Positions 16,127-24,682 of a stretch of DNA of 64,000 nucleotides are shown piece by piece. The DNA is from Sporichthya polymorpha DSM 43042 (GTDB lineage: Bacteria; Actinomycetota; Actinomycetes; Sporichthyales; Sporichthyaceae). The notes beneath the pieces are model-generated. The model was not told the DNA's origin. It worked only from the letters and a program-made list of their open reading frames with translations, and searched no databases. The stretch covers positions 2,827,057 through 2,891,056 of the forward strand of contig NZ_KB913029.1 of the NCBI RefSeq assembly GCF_000384115.1. Reading direction: 5' to 3'. Positions within the stretch are counted from its first letter, which is position 1, and the number at the start of each line of letters is the position of its first letter. Position numbers and translations under genes: made by a program.

Positions 16127-17841
16127 GGTCCCGCCAGAAATCGATGGGCGAGGGTGACTGCCATCGCGCCCTCGCCGACGGCGGAGGCGACGCGTTTCAC
16201 CGACTCGCTGCGGACGTCGCCCGCGACGAAGACGCCGGGGACGCTGGACTCGAGGTGCCACGGGTCGCGGTCGAGCGACCAGCCGGCGGGACGCTGACCG
16301 TCGACGAGGAGGTCCGGCCCGGTGAGGAGGAAACCGCGGGGATCGCGGGCGATGGTCCCGTCGAGCCAGTCCGTGCGCGGCTGCGCGCCGATGAAGACGA
16401 AGCAGTGGCTGGCCTCGACCTCCTCGGCGACGCCGCTCTCGGTGCAGCGCAGGGTGAGGGACTCCAGGTGGCCCTCGCCGTGGACCTGCTCGACGACGGT
16501 GTGCGTCCGGACGCTGACGTTCTCGATCGCCCGGAGTTGCTCGATCAGGTAGTGCGACATGCTCGCCTCGAGCCCGGCTCCACGGACGACGAGCGTGACG
16601 GACTTCGCGCGGGCGGAGAAGAAGACCGCCGCCTGCCCCGCGGAGTTGGCGCCCCCGACGATGTACACGTCGCGGCCCTCGCAGCTCGCGGCCTCGGTGG
16701 AGGCCGAGCCGTAGTAGACGCCGCGGCCGGTCAGCTCGCGCGCACCGGGGCAGTCGAGTTCGCGGTAGTAGACGCCGGTGGCGAGAATGACGGTGTGGGC
16801 GCCGACCTCGACCCCGTCGCTGAGGCCGATGGACAGCGCCGAGCCCCGCGGGGCCAGACTTGCGGCGTGCCGCGCGGTCAGGATCTCGGTCCCGAACTTC
16901 ACGGCCTGCCGCCGGGCCCGATCCGCGAGCTGCGCACCTGACACTCCGTCAGGGAAGCCCAGGTAGTTCTCGATCCGCGAGGACTGGCCGGCCTGTCCGC
17001 CCGTCGCGCGCTTTTCCACCAGCAGGGTCCGGAGGCCCTCGCTCGCGCCGTAGACGGCGGCCCCCAGCCCGGCCGGACCGCCGCCGATGACGACGAGGTC
17101 GTAGAACTCGTCGACCGGTGCGGTCGCGAGGCCGACCGCGCTCGCCAGGTCGGCCATCGCGGGCTCGACCAGCGCCCGTCCGTCCGGCGTCACCACGACG
17201 GGCAGGGTCGCGCCGTCCTGTCCGGCGGCGGCGAGGATCCGCTCACCCTCGGGGGAGTCGGCGGAGTACCACCGGTAGGGGACCGCGTTGCGGGCCAAGA
17301 AGTCGCGCGCGGTGAACGACGGCTGCGACCAGCGGTGGCCGACGACCTTCACCTCGGTGGCCGGCGCGTCCGGCTCGCGGGAGTAGCTCTCCAGCATCGC
17401 GTCGAGGACCGGGTAGAGCTTCTCCTCCGGCGGGTCCCACGGCTTGAGCAGGTAGTGGTCGACGTCGACGACGTTGATCGCCGCGATCGCGGCGTCGGTG
17501 TCGGCGTATGCGGTGAGCAGGGCACGCCGGGCGCGGGGGAACAGGTCCATCGCCTGTTCCAGGAACTCGATGCCGCTCATCTCCGGCATCCGGTAGTCGG
17601 CGAGCAGGACGGCCACGCGGCCGCCGCGAAGCTTCAGCTCGCGTAATGCCGCGAGCGCGTCCGCGCCGGACTCGGCCCGCACGATCCGGTGCCGCTCCCC
17701 GTACTTCCGGCGCAGGTCGCGGGCGACGGCACGCGAAACTGACGGGTCGTCGTCGATGGTCAGGATGACGGGGCGATCGGCAGCGCTGTCGGTACTCTCG
17801 GTGGTTCCCTCGGCCGAGGGTTGCGTCGTCACGCCGGTCAT
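16123..17841 (-). CDS. Response regulator fused to thioredoxin-reductase-like flavoprotein
   Basis: 572 residues in three parts. Residues 20-150 are a complete receiver (TIDDDPSVS, phospho-acceptor Asp82 in LLADYRMPEMSG, Thr in ALLTAYAD, Lys in LLKPWDP). Residues about 160-235 look like a glutaredoxin fold whose CxxC is replaced (GHRWSQPSFTARDFL, then TLPVVVTPDGR). Residues 245-572 match thioredoxin reductase with FAD (VVIGGGPAGLGAAVYGASEG) and NADPH (VYIVGGANSAGQAAVFF) sites. The redox-active CxxC is absent: the region reads STEAASCEG, with one Cys. It probably works as an NADPH-dependent, phosphorylation-controlled flavoenzyme or redox sensor rather than a classical reductase. Confidence 0.9.
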   Translation of the reverse strand: MTGVTTQPSAEGTTESTDSAADRPVILTIDDDPSVSRAVARDLRRKYGERHRIVRAESGADALAALRELKLRGGRVAVLLADYRMPEMSGIEFLEQAMDLFPRARRALLTAYADTDAAIAAINVVDVDHYLLKPWDPPEEKLYPVLDAMLESYSREPDAPATEVKVVGHRWSQPSFTARDFLARNAVPYRWYSADSPEGERILAAAGQDGATLPVVVTPDGRALVEPAMADLASAVGLATAPVDEFYDLVVIGGGPAGLGAAVYGASEGLRTLLVEKRATGGQAGQSSRIENYLGFPDGVSGAQLADRARRQAVKFGTEILTARHAASLAPRGSALSIGLSDGVEVGAHTVILATGVYYRELDCPGARELTGRGVYYGSASTEAASCEGRDVYIVGGANSAGQAAVFFSARAKSVTLVVRGAGLEASMSHYLIEQLRAIENVSVRTHTVVEQVHGEGHLESLTLRCTESGVAEEVEASHCFVFIGAQPRTDWLDGTIARDPRGFLLTGPDLLVDGQRPAGWSLDRDPWHLESSVPGVFVAGDVRSESVKRVASAVGEGAMAVTLAHRFLAGP

Positions 17842-17843
17842 TC

Positions 17844-18092
17844 TTACGCGCGCGCGCCGGAAATGTCGGCGGCGAACCCGGCGATGTGGTCGATCGCGGT
17901 GTTACGTGCGCCCTCGGCGGGAGTGCGGTCCCGGCGGACCGTCAGCAGGAGTCCGCCCGGCAGGGGCGCGAGCACCGCGAGGACGAGGGGGGTCGGGTCG
18001 GCGTCCTCATCCGTCCCTACCTCCTCTCCCGCCTCGGCAGTTTCACTGGGGGTGTCACCCTTTCTGGTGGCGAAAGCCGCCTGACCGCCCAC
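17844..18092 (-). CDS. Small hypothetical protein upstream of the fused response regulator
   Basis: Up to 82 residues from GTG 18092 (or 90 from GTG 18116). I do not recognise it. The last 50 codons (DADPTPLVLAVLAPLPGGLL, then a charged RRDRTPAEGARN stretch) have almost exclusively G/C third positions, as real genes here do. The first 30 codons do not, and they run through a fragment of the dispersed palindrome (18049-18066). The stop lies 2 bp before the ATG of the response regulator, suggesting coupling. It could be a remnant of a longer gene with a decayed or replaced front end. No convincing start codon or ribosome site is visible. Confidence 0.35.
   Translation of the reverse strand: MGGQAAFATRKGDTPSETAEAGEEVGTDEDADPTPLVLAVLAPLPGGLLLTVRRDRTPAEGARNTAIDHIAGFAADISGARA
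18049..18066. repeat. Half copy of the dispersed palindrome
   Basis: GGGGTGTCACCCTTTCTG repeats one arm of the long palindromes at 24616-24659 and 57977-58032, without the partner arm. It lies 33 bp beyond the ilvD terminator hairpin, again near a gene end, so it may be a decayed third member of the same repeat family. Confidence 0.5.
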
Positions 18093-18098
18093 CCCAGG

Positions 18099-18173
18099 CG
18101 GGATGACGTCCCACACGACCCGGGTGTCAGCCCTCGTACGGGCCGACAGGGCCCTGTGCGGGACGTCATCCCG
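18099..18173. terminator. Long hairpin downstream of ilvD
   Basis: CGGGATGACGTCCCACAC (18099-18116) pairs with 18156-18173 (17 of 18 positions). An inner stem (GTCAGCCC with GGGCCGAC) extends the fold around a short TCGTAC loop. It begins 12 bp after the ilvD stop on the minus strand and is its likely transcription terminator. Confidence 0.7.
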
Positions 18174-18184
18174 CAGAGGCAGGG

Positions 18185-20023
18185 TCAGGGAACGAGCCGG
18201 GCGGCGCCCTGGTCGGCCGACAGGGCCATCGAGGCGTAGGCGCGCAGCGCCGCGGAGACTGGACGCTCCCGGTTCACGGGCTGCCAGCCGGTCTTCTCCC
18301 GGGCGGCCCGGCGCGCGGCCAGCTCCTCGGGGGAGACGAGCAGCTGGATCGACCGGGTCGGGATGTCGATCTCGATGAGGTCGCCCTCCTCGACGAGACC
18401 GATCGTGCCGCCCGCGGCCGCCTCAGGGGAGACGTGGCCGATCGAGAGACCCGACGTCCCGCCGGAGAAGCGGCCGTCGGTGATCAGCGCGCAGGACGGG
18501 CCGAGGCCGCGGCCCTTGAGGAACGAGGTCGGGTAGAGCATCTCCTGCATGCCCGGCCCGCCCTTGGGACCCTCGTACCGGACGACGACCACGTCACCGG
18601 CGACGATCTTCCCGCCGAGGATCGCGGAGACCGCGTCCTCCTGAGACTCCGTCACCTTGGCCGGACCCTTGAAGTACAGCTGGTCCGCGGCGATGCCGGC
18701 GGTCTTCACGACGCAGCCGTTCTCGGCGAGGTTGCCGTAGAGGACGGCGAGGCCGCCGTCGGCGGAGTAGGCGTGCTCGACGTCGCGGATGCAGCCGTCA
18801 GCGGCGTCGGTGTCGAGGCTGTCCCAGCGTGCCGTCGAGGAGAACGCCTCGGTGGTGCGCACACCACCGGGGGCGGCGGAGAACAGCTCCAACGCCTTCG
18901 GGTTCGCGTTCTCGCGGCGGATGTCCCAGGCCGCGAGCCAGGACTCCAGGTCCGGCGAGTGGATCGTGTGGACGTTGCGCTCGAGCAGACCCGCGCGCTC
19001 GAGCTCGCCGAGCAGGGCGGGGATGCCGCCGGCCCGGTGGACGTCCTCCATGTGGTACTTCGGCGTGTTCGGCGCGACCTTGCTCAGGCACGGGGTGGAG
19101 CGCGAGAGCCGGTCGATCTCGGAGAGGTCGAAGTCGACCTCTCCCTCGCGCGCCGCGGCGAGCAGGTGCAGGACGGTGTTCGTCGAACCGCCCATCGCGA
19201 TGTCGAGGCGCATCGCGTTGGCGAACGCCTCGCGGGTCGCGATGTTGCGCGGCAGCACCGAGGCGTCGTCCTCGCCGTAGTAGCGGCGGCACAGGTCGAC
19301 GACGATGCGGCCGGCTTCGAGGAACAGCTCCTTGCGGGCGGCGGACGTCGCGAGCGTCGAGCCGTTGCCCGGCAGCGACAGGCCGAGAGCCTCGGTGAGG
19401 CAGTTCATCGAGTTCGCGGTGAACATGCCCGAGCACGACCCGCAGGTCGGGCAGGCGGAGCGCTCGACGTCGAGGAGTTCGGCGTCGGAGACGCTCTCGT
19501 CGGCGGACGCCGTCATCGCGGAGATCAGGTCGAGCTTGGGACGGGCCACCCCGTCGCTGACGACCACCTTCCCGGCCTCCATCGCCCCGCCGGAGACGAA
19601 GACCGTCGGGATGTTCAGCCGCATGGCGGCGATGAGCATGCCCGGGGTGATCTTGTCGCAGTTCGAGATGCAGACGAGGGCGTCGGCCTGGTGGGCCTGG
19701 ACCATGTACTCGACCGAGTCCGCGATCAGCTCACGGCTCGGGAGGCTGTAGAGCATGCCGCCGTGGCCCATGGCGATGCCGTCGTCGACCGCGATCGTGT
19801 TGAACTCGCGCCCGACGCCGCCCGCGGCGGCGATCTCGGCGCAGACGAGCTGGCCGAGGTCCTTGAGATGGACGTGGCCCGGGACGAACTGCGTGAACGA
19901 ATTCGCTACCGCAATGATCGGCTTCCCGAAGTCACTGTCGGTCATGCCGGTCGCGCGCCAGAGGGCGCGCGCTCCGGCCATGTTCCGGCCGTGCGTGCTG
20001 GTGCGGGAACGCAGATCTGCCAT
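18185..20023 (-). CDS. ilvD: Dihydroxy-acid dehydratase
   Basis: 612 residues, full length for IlvD. Family marks include [30 protein letters not shown] (cluster ligand Cys), [33 protein letters not shown] and [20 protein letters not shown] near the end. The enzyme dehydrates dihydroxy acids to 2-keto acids in valine, leucine and isoleucine synthesis and carries an Fe-S cluster. It is divergent from the acyl-CoA dehydrogenase gene with about 90 bp between starts, and is followed by a strong terminator. No other ilv genes are in the window. Confidence 0.97.
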   Translation of the reverse strand: MADLRSRTSTHGRNMAGARALWRATGMTDSDFGKPIIAVANSFTQFVPGHVHLKDLGQLVCAEIAAAGGVGREFNTIAVDDGIAMGHGGMLYSLPSRELIADSVEYMVQAHQADALVCISNCDKITPGMLIAAMRLNIPTVFVSGGAMEAGKVVVSDGVARPKLDLISAMTASADESVSDAELLDVERSACPTCGSCSGMFTANSMNCLTEALGLSLPGNGSTLATSAARKELFLEAGRIVVDLCRRYYGEDDASVLPRNIATREAFANAMRLDIAMGGSTNTVLHLLAAAREGEVDFDLSEIDRLSRSTPCLSKVAPNTPKYHMEDVHRAGGIPALLGELERAGLLERNVHTIHSPDLESWLAAWDIRRENANPKALELFSAAPGGVRTTEAFSSTARWDSLDTDAADGCIRDVEHAYSADGGLAVLYGNLAENGCVVKTAGIAADQLYFKGPAKVTESQEDAVSAILGGKIVAGDVVVVRYEGPKGGPGMQEMLYPTSFLKGRGLGPSCALITDGRFSGGTSGLSIGHVSPEAAAGGTIGLVEEGDLIEIDIPTRSIQLLVSPEELAARRAAREKTGWQPVNRERPVSAALRAYASMALSADQGAARLVP

Positions 20024-20113
20024 TGTTCGGTCCTAACTCGGGCGTTTTCCGGGCCTGGCCCGGCAGCGCAGCACCTCCATCGTACGAGCGATGTCGGAGG
20101 AACCTTGAGCTCC

Positions 20114-21259
20114 ATGGATCCGTACCGGACCCCCGAACGGCTCGCGCTGCGCCAGCTGGTGCGGGCATTCGTGGTCAACGAGGTACTGCCCCACCAGGAT
20201 TCCTGGGAACGCGCCGGTGAACTGCCGAGTGATCTGCACCTCGCCGCGGCGCGCGTGGGGCTGCTGGGGTTGCAGTACCCGGAATCGGCCGGGGGAGGCG
20301 GCGGGGACGCGATCGACCTGGTCACGCTGACCGAGGAGGCTCTTTACGCGGGCGCCGCGGGCGGGCTGATCGCGAGCCTGTTCACCACCGGGATCTCGGT
20401 GCCGCACCTGATCGCGGCCGGTGACCCGGGCCAGATCGAGCGCTGGGTCCGGCCCGCGCTGGCCGGGACCGCGATCGGGGCCCTGGCGATCACCGAACCC
20501 GACGGCGGCTCGGACGTCGCGGGGCTCCGGACCACCGCGGTCCGGGACGGCGACTCCTACGTGGTCAACGGGGCCAAGACCTACATCACCTCCGGGTGTC
20601 GGGCCGACTTCGTCGTGACGGCGGTGCGGACGGGCGGCCCCGGGGCCCGCGGGGTCTCCCTGCTGGTGATCGAGCGCGGGACGCCGGGGTTCACCGTCTC
20701 CCGGAAGCTGGAGAAGATGGGCTGGCTGTGCTCGGACACCGCCGAGCTCGCGTTCACCGACTGTCGCGTCCCGGTAACCAACCTCGTCGGAGCCGAGAAC
20801 ACCGGCTTCGTCCAGATCGCGCAGCACTTCGTCACCGAGCGGCTGATGCTCGCGGTTCAGGCCTACGCCGCGGCCCAGCGGTGCCTGGACCTGACCGTCG
20901 AGTGGTGCCGGTTGCGAGCGACGTTCGGCGAGAAGTTGATCAGCCGTCAGCTGGTGCAGCACACCCTGGTCGAGATGGCCCGGCGGATCGACGTCGCCCG
21001 CACCTACACGCGCAACCTTGCGGTCCGGTACACCGAGGGCGAGGACTGCGTGACCGAGGTCTGCTTCGCGAAGAACACCGCCGTCGAGGCCGGCGAGTGG
21101 GTCGTCGACCAGGCCGTCCAGCTCCACGGCGGGCTCGGCTACATGCGCGAGGCCGAGGTCGAGCGCCAGTACCGCGACATGCGGATCCTCGGCATCGGCG
21201 GCGGGACGTCGGAAATCCTCGCCGGGCTGGCGGCGAAGCGGCTGGGCCTCACCGACTGA
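20114..21259 (+). CDS. Acyl-CoA dehydrogenase
   Basis: 381-residue flavoprotein of the acyl-CoA dehydrogenase family, oxidising acyl-CoA to enoyl-CoA with electrons passed to ETF. Seen are the N-terminal helical domain, ALAITEPDGGSDVAGLRTTA (FAD/substrate loop), NGAKTYITSGCRADFVV, and the C-terminal QLHGGLGYMREAEVERQYRD segment with the usual catalytic-base region. ATG 20114 is given, but GGAGG at 20096-20100 is better spaced from TTG 20105, which would add three residues. The gene is alone between ilvD and a convergent membrane-protein gene. Confidence 0.92.
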   Translation: MDPYRTPERLALRQLVRAFVVNEVLPHQDSWERAGELPSDLHLAAARVGLLGLQYPESAGGGGGDAIDLVTLTEEALYAGAAGGLIASLFTTGISVPHLIAAGDPGQIERWVRPALAGTAIGALAITEPDGGSDVAGLRTTAVRDGDSYVVNGAKTYITSGCRADFVVTAVRTGGPGARGVSLLVIERGTPGFTVSRKLEKMGWLCSDTAELAFTDCRVPVTNLVGAENTGFVQIAQHFVTERLMLAVQAYAAAQRCLDLTVEWCRLRATFGEKLISRQLVQHTLVEMARRIDVARTYTRNLAVRYTEGEDCVTEVCFAKNTAVEAGEWVVDQAVQLHGGLGYMREAEVERQYRDMRILGIGGGTSEILAGLAAKRLGLTD

Positions 21260-21278
21260 CGGCCGGGCTGACGTACCG

Positions 21279-22037
21279 TCAGGCCGCGACCGACTCCCGC
21301 TCGCGGGCGGCGACCGGGCGCGGGACGCAGGCGAGCACCACCAGGGCGATCCCGGAGACGGCCCACACCGTCTGCTCGGTCACGGCGCCGGTGCCGAAGG
21401 CCTGCTCGACGAACTCGGACGCGCCACCGTCCATCGCGAGGAACATGTAGCCCATCACCAGCGCCGACGCGGTCTGCGAGATGCGGACGTCGGGTCCGCA
21501 GGCGCCGGCGAGCTCGGCGGCGGTCCCGGTGCGCGGACCGACCGCGTACGGCAGCGCCGAGGAGCGGCGTCCGCACCGCTCGGTGAACCAGCCCTGCGCC
21601 CAGGCCGCGGCCTCGAGCAGGTAGTAGGCGATCAGCGCGTAGGTCACGACGGCGACGCCGTGCCCGCGGTGCTGCAGCCACATGTACGTCATCGCGACCA
21701 TGCCGATCAGCGCTGGGACCCAGAGCAGGTTCACCGGCACCCCGCGCTGGAACTGCGCGAGCATCCACGCCGCGACCGCGATCGACAGCGCGCCGAAGAT
21801 GTACTGCCACGCACGCGCCTGGCCGGGCATCGACGCCCACGGGGCGAACATCCAGACCATGCCGAGGTTCATCGCGAGGTGGGTGAAGTGCCACCCGCGG
21901 ATCTGCGGCCGGTCCGGGCCGAGCGTCAGCACGTGGACGACGTGCGTCGCGGTGATGACGGTGAGGACCAGCGTCCCGAGCACCTGCACCCACAGCGGCA
22001 TGAGGTTCATGCCGCCGGCGCCGTGGTGGTCATGCAT
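21279..22037 (-). CDS. DUF5134 multi-pass membrane protein
   Basis: 252 residues with about seven hydrophobic helices, beginning MHDHHGAGGMNLMPLWVQVL. It matches the actinobacterial DUF5134 pattern: short His-rich start, THVVHVL, HLAMNLGMVWMFAPW, MTYMWLQHRGH. The several membrane-embedded His and Met residues suggest metal (possibly copper) or haem contact, which is inference. It overlaps the upstream PepSY gene by 8 bp, so the two form one transcription unit. Function is not established for the family. Confidence 0.8.
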   Translation of the reverse strand: MHDHHGAGGMNLMPLWVQVLGTLVLTVITATHVVHVLTLGPDRPQIRGWHFTHLAMNLGMVWMFAPWASMPGQARAWQYIFGALSIAVAAWMLAQFQRGVPVNLLWVPALIGMVAMTYMWLQHRGHGVAVVTYALIAYYLLEAAAWAQGWFTERCGRRSSALPYAVGPRTGTAAELAGACGPDVRISQTASALVMGYMFLAMDGGASEFVEQAFGTGAVTEQTVWAVSGIALVVLACVPRPVAARERESVAA

Positions 22038-23520
22038 GGGTGGCCGCCCTTCCCCGGCGCACCGAGCGCCAGATGCGTTCGATCACGAGGTAGAGCAGGA
22101 ACGACACCGCCAGCGTCGGCAGCGCGTAGGCGAGCAGGCCGAAGACGACCATCATCGGCACCGGCACGGTCTTCCAGAGCGGCCCCGACACCCGCGGCGG
22201 GACGCCGAGGGTGCCGCGCGGACGGCGGATCCACCACATCCGGTAGCCCGCGACGATCAGCACGATCACGCCGATCGACAGTGCGGTGAGGAACAGCTGC
22301 GTCCAGATTCCGAAGAGCGTCGCCTGGTGGAAGTAGATGCCCGCCGAGGTCGCGCGGTCCATCCAGGGCTTTTCGTCCCAGTCGACGCGGTCGAGCACCG
22401 TGCCGGTGTTGCCGTCGACGGCGATCGTCGTCGGTTCCAGCGGCCACTTGGTGTCCCGGAGCTCGGCCTTCCAGCCCTTGCCCTCAGCGGTGGGCGGTGT
22501 GTACTTCACGAGGCCGTCGAGTCCCGCCGACTCGGCCGAGCGGGCGACGGTGTCGATCTGCGGCAGGACGGCCGCGGCGTCGAAGCCGGAGGCGTCCGAC
22601 GGGACGTCAGATCCGCCGTTGTGCTCGGCGTGCTCATTGTGCGCCCCGCCGATCGGGGCGGACAGCGGCGCACCGCCGGGCAGGCTCGCGTCGAGCGACG
22701 GCCCGGAGTTGCTGAACGTCGCACGCAGGTCGTCGACGCGGGAGCCGGCGAAGTTCGTCCACGTCAGGCCGGTGCCGACGAGCGAGAGCAGCGCGACGGT
22801 GAGCCAGAGCCCGAGTGTGGTGTGCAGCGCGTTCGCCCGCGCGTAGGGCGTCCGGGCGCCGCGAAAGGAGAAGGCGCGGACGAACGAGCGGCGGATCGTC
22901 GGCCACTTCAGGTAGATGCCGGTGAGGATCGAGACCAGCAGCCAGCTCGCGGCGAGCTCGGACAGCGGTGCGATGTTGTCGCCGAGCCGCCAGCTCGAGT
23001 GCATGTTGCGCAGCCACTCGCCGGGTCGTTCGTCCTCGACGATCTCGCCGGTGACCTCGCCGGTCACGGGATCCACGTAGACACTCACGGCGCCGGGCGC
23101 GTGCCCGAATCCGCTCGCGGTGCCGCCGGGCGGCGCCAGCGCGACGGCGGTCGTCTCCCGGCCCTCGAACGCGTCCGGTGCGGCCGGGGTCACCGCCGTG
23201 ACCGTCCAGCCCGGGTGTTCGGCACGTGCCGCCTCGACCTGTTCCGAGAGCGGTTTGGGTTCGGCCCAGTCGACCGACGACGCGCTAAGAGTCTTGTCGT
23301 GCAGCGCCGACTCGATCTGCGGGTTCCAGGCGAACAGGATCCCCGTGACCGCGAGCGACAGGATGATCGGTGCAGCGAGGAAGCCGGAGAGGAAGTGCAG
23401 ACGCACCAGCAGGCGCGTCGTCTCCGGGCGGCGCCGGCGTGGGCCGGGGCCGGGCAGGACGGGTGGCGGGGGCGTGGGTCCGCCGGTCTCGGTCCGGACG
23501 GGCGCGACGTCGAGCGCCAT
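22030..23520 (-). CDS. PepSY-associated transmembrane protein
   Basis: 496 residues, ATG behind AGGAGG. Architecture is the PepSY_TM family: a first helix (HFLSGFLAAPIILSLAVTG), a long extracytoplasmic part with two PepSY-like units (VYVDPVTGEVTGEIVEDERP; IAVDGNTGTVLDRVDWDEKP), a second helix before RRSFVRAF, then two C-terminal helices. A His/Gly-rich insert (GAHNEHAEHNGGSD, near residue 295) may bind metal. Relatives are linked to iron or copper handling and membrane reductase activity. It is co-transcribed with DUF5134 at 22037 and divergent from the F420 oxidoreductase. Confidence 0.87.
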   Translation of the reverse strand: MALDVAPVRTETGGPTPPPPVLPGPGPRRRRPETTRLLVRLHFLSGFLAAPIILSLAVTGILFAWNPQIESALHDKTLSASSVDWAEPKPLSEQVEAARAEHPGWTVTAVTPAAPDAFEGRETTAVALAPPGGTASGFGHAPGAVSVYVDPVTGEVTGEIVEDERPGEWLRNMHSSWRLGDNIAPLSELAASWLLVSILTGIYLKWPTIRRSFVRAFSFRGARTPYARANALHTTLGLWLTVALLSLVGTGLTWTNFAGSRVDDLRATFSNSGPSLDASLPGGAPLSAPIGGAHNEHAEHNGGSDVPSDASGFDAAAVLPQIDTVARSAESAGLDGLVKYTPPTAEGKGWKAELRDTKWPLEPTTIAVDGNTGTVLDRVDWDEKPWMDRATSAGIYFHQATLFGIWTQLFLTALSIGVIVLIVAGYRMWWIRRPRGTLGVPPRVSGPLWKTVPVPMMVVFGLLAYALPTLAVSFLLYLVIERIWRSVRRGRAATHA

Positions 23521-23666
23521 CGGCGTCCTCCTGGTGCGGGATGCCCGTCCACTCGCCGCGGCGTCGTTGGTGCGATCGGTGTCAGGCGCTACTGCAACAG
23601 GTCGACGGCCCGGTGCCTCGAGTTCCCGGTCCGTCCCGATTCGCCCGATCGGCCTAAGGTCGTTGC

Positions 23667-24605
23667 GTGACTGCTCTCGAATTCGCCGTGTTCACCGAAC
23701 CGCAGCAGGGCGCTTCCTACGACGATCTGCTCGCCGTCGCCCGGACCGCCGAGGACGCGGGCTACGCCGCCTTCTTCCGGTCCGACCACTACCTCGTGAT
23801 GGGGGACGGGGAGGGCCTGCCCGGCCCGACCGACGCCTGGATCACGCTGGCCGGCCTGGCGCGTGAGACCTCCCGCGTCCGGCTCGGGACGCTCGTCACC
23901 GCCGCGACGTTCCGTGAGCCCGGCCCGCTCGCGATCGCGGTCGCGCAGGTCGACGGAATGTCCGGCGGCCGCGTCGAGTTCGGCCTCGGGGCCGGGTGGT
24001 ACGAGCGCGAACACCAGGCCTACGGGCTCCGCTTCCCGGACACCGGTGAGCGGTTCGACCGCTTCGCCGAGCAGCTCGAGGTCATCACCGGCCTGTGGGC
24101 GACCGAAGGCGGCTTCACGTTCTCGGGCAAGCACTACGAGGTGCTCGACTCGCCCGGCCTGCCGAAGCCGACCCAGCGGCCCGGCCCGCCGGTCGTCATC
24201 GGCGGTGTCGGCGCCAAGCGGACCCCGGCCCTGGCCGCGCAGTTCGCCGCCGAGTTCAACGTCGCGTTCCAGCCGCTGGAGACCGCGACGACGCAGTTCG
24301 CCCGCGTCGACGACGCCTGCCGCGCGATCGGCCGCGACCCGGCGACGATGCGCCGCTCGCTCGCCCAGGTCGTCTGCGTCGGCCGCGACGACGCCGAGGT
24401 CGCCCGCCGCGCTGCCGCGATCGGCCGCGAGGTCGACGAGCTCAAGGAGAACGGCCTCGCCGGCACCCCCGCGGAGGTCGTCGACAAGATCGGCCGTCTC
24501 CTCGAGGCGACCGGCATCGTCCGGGTCTACCTCCAGACCCTGGACCTCGCCGACCTCGACCACGTCGAACTGATCGCCGCCGAGGTCCGCCCCGCCTTCG
24601 CCTGA
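23667..24605 (+). CDS. LLM-class F420-dependent oxidoreductase
   Basis: 312 residues with the luciferase-like TIM barrel. Seen are EFAVFTEPQQGASYDDLLAV at the start, RSDHYLVMGDG, LGTLVTAATFREPGPLAIAV, GRVEFGLGAGWYEREHQAYG, and the C-terminal GTPAEVVDKIGRLLEATGI. Actinobacterial members of this type use deazaflavin F420 and oxidise or reduce secondary metabolites or cell-wall lipids. GTG start. The gene stands alone and ends at a 20-bp perfect-stem terminator shared with the convergent acyl-CoA synthetase gene. The substrate is unknown. Confidence 0.9.
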   Translation: MTALEFAVFTEPQQGASYDDLLAVARTAEDAGYAAFFRSDHYLVMGDGEGLPGPTDAWITLAGLARETSRVRLGTLVTAATFREPGPLAIAVAQVDGMSGGRVEFGLGAGWYEREHQAYGLRFPDTGERFDRFAEQLEVITGLWATEGGFTFSGKHYEVLDSPGLPKPTQRPGPPVVIGGVGAKRTPALAAQFAAEFNVAFQPLETATTQFARVDDACRAIGRDPATMRRSLAQVVCVGRDDAEVARRAAAIGREVDELKENGLAGTPAEVVDKIGRLLEATGIVRVYLQTLDLADLDHVELIAAEVRPAFA

Positions 24606-24609
24606 CCCC

Positions 24610-24666
24610 GTCAGAAAAGGGTGACACCCCTTACTCCGCAGTAAGGGGTGTCACCCTTTCTTGACA
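24610..24666. repeat. Dispersed long palindrome serving as bidirectional terminator (copy 1)
   Basis: AAAGGGTGACACCCCTTACT (24616-24635), loop CCGC, and its exact complement (24640-24659): a 20-bp perfect stem in the gap between convergent genes ending at 24605 and 24683. The 50 bases from 24610 are identical to 57977-58026, between another convergent pair. The A-run on one side and T-run on the other let it act as a terminator in both directions. Confidence 0.85.
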
Positions 24667-24682
24667 CAGGTCAGACGGGCTG

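Noticed and set aside
18434-20104. Long plus-strand open frame running into the acyl-CoA dehydrogenase gene.
   Set aside because: It is the antisense shadow of ilvD; the true dehydrogenase start is the TTG/ATG near 20105-20114 behind GGAGG.
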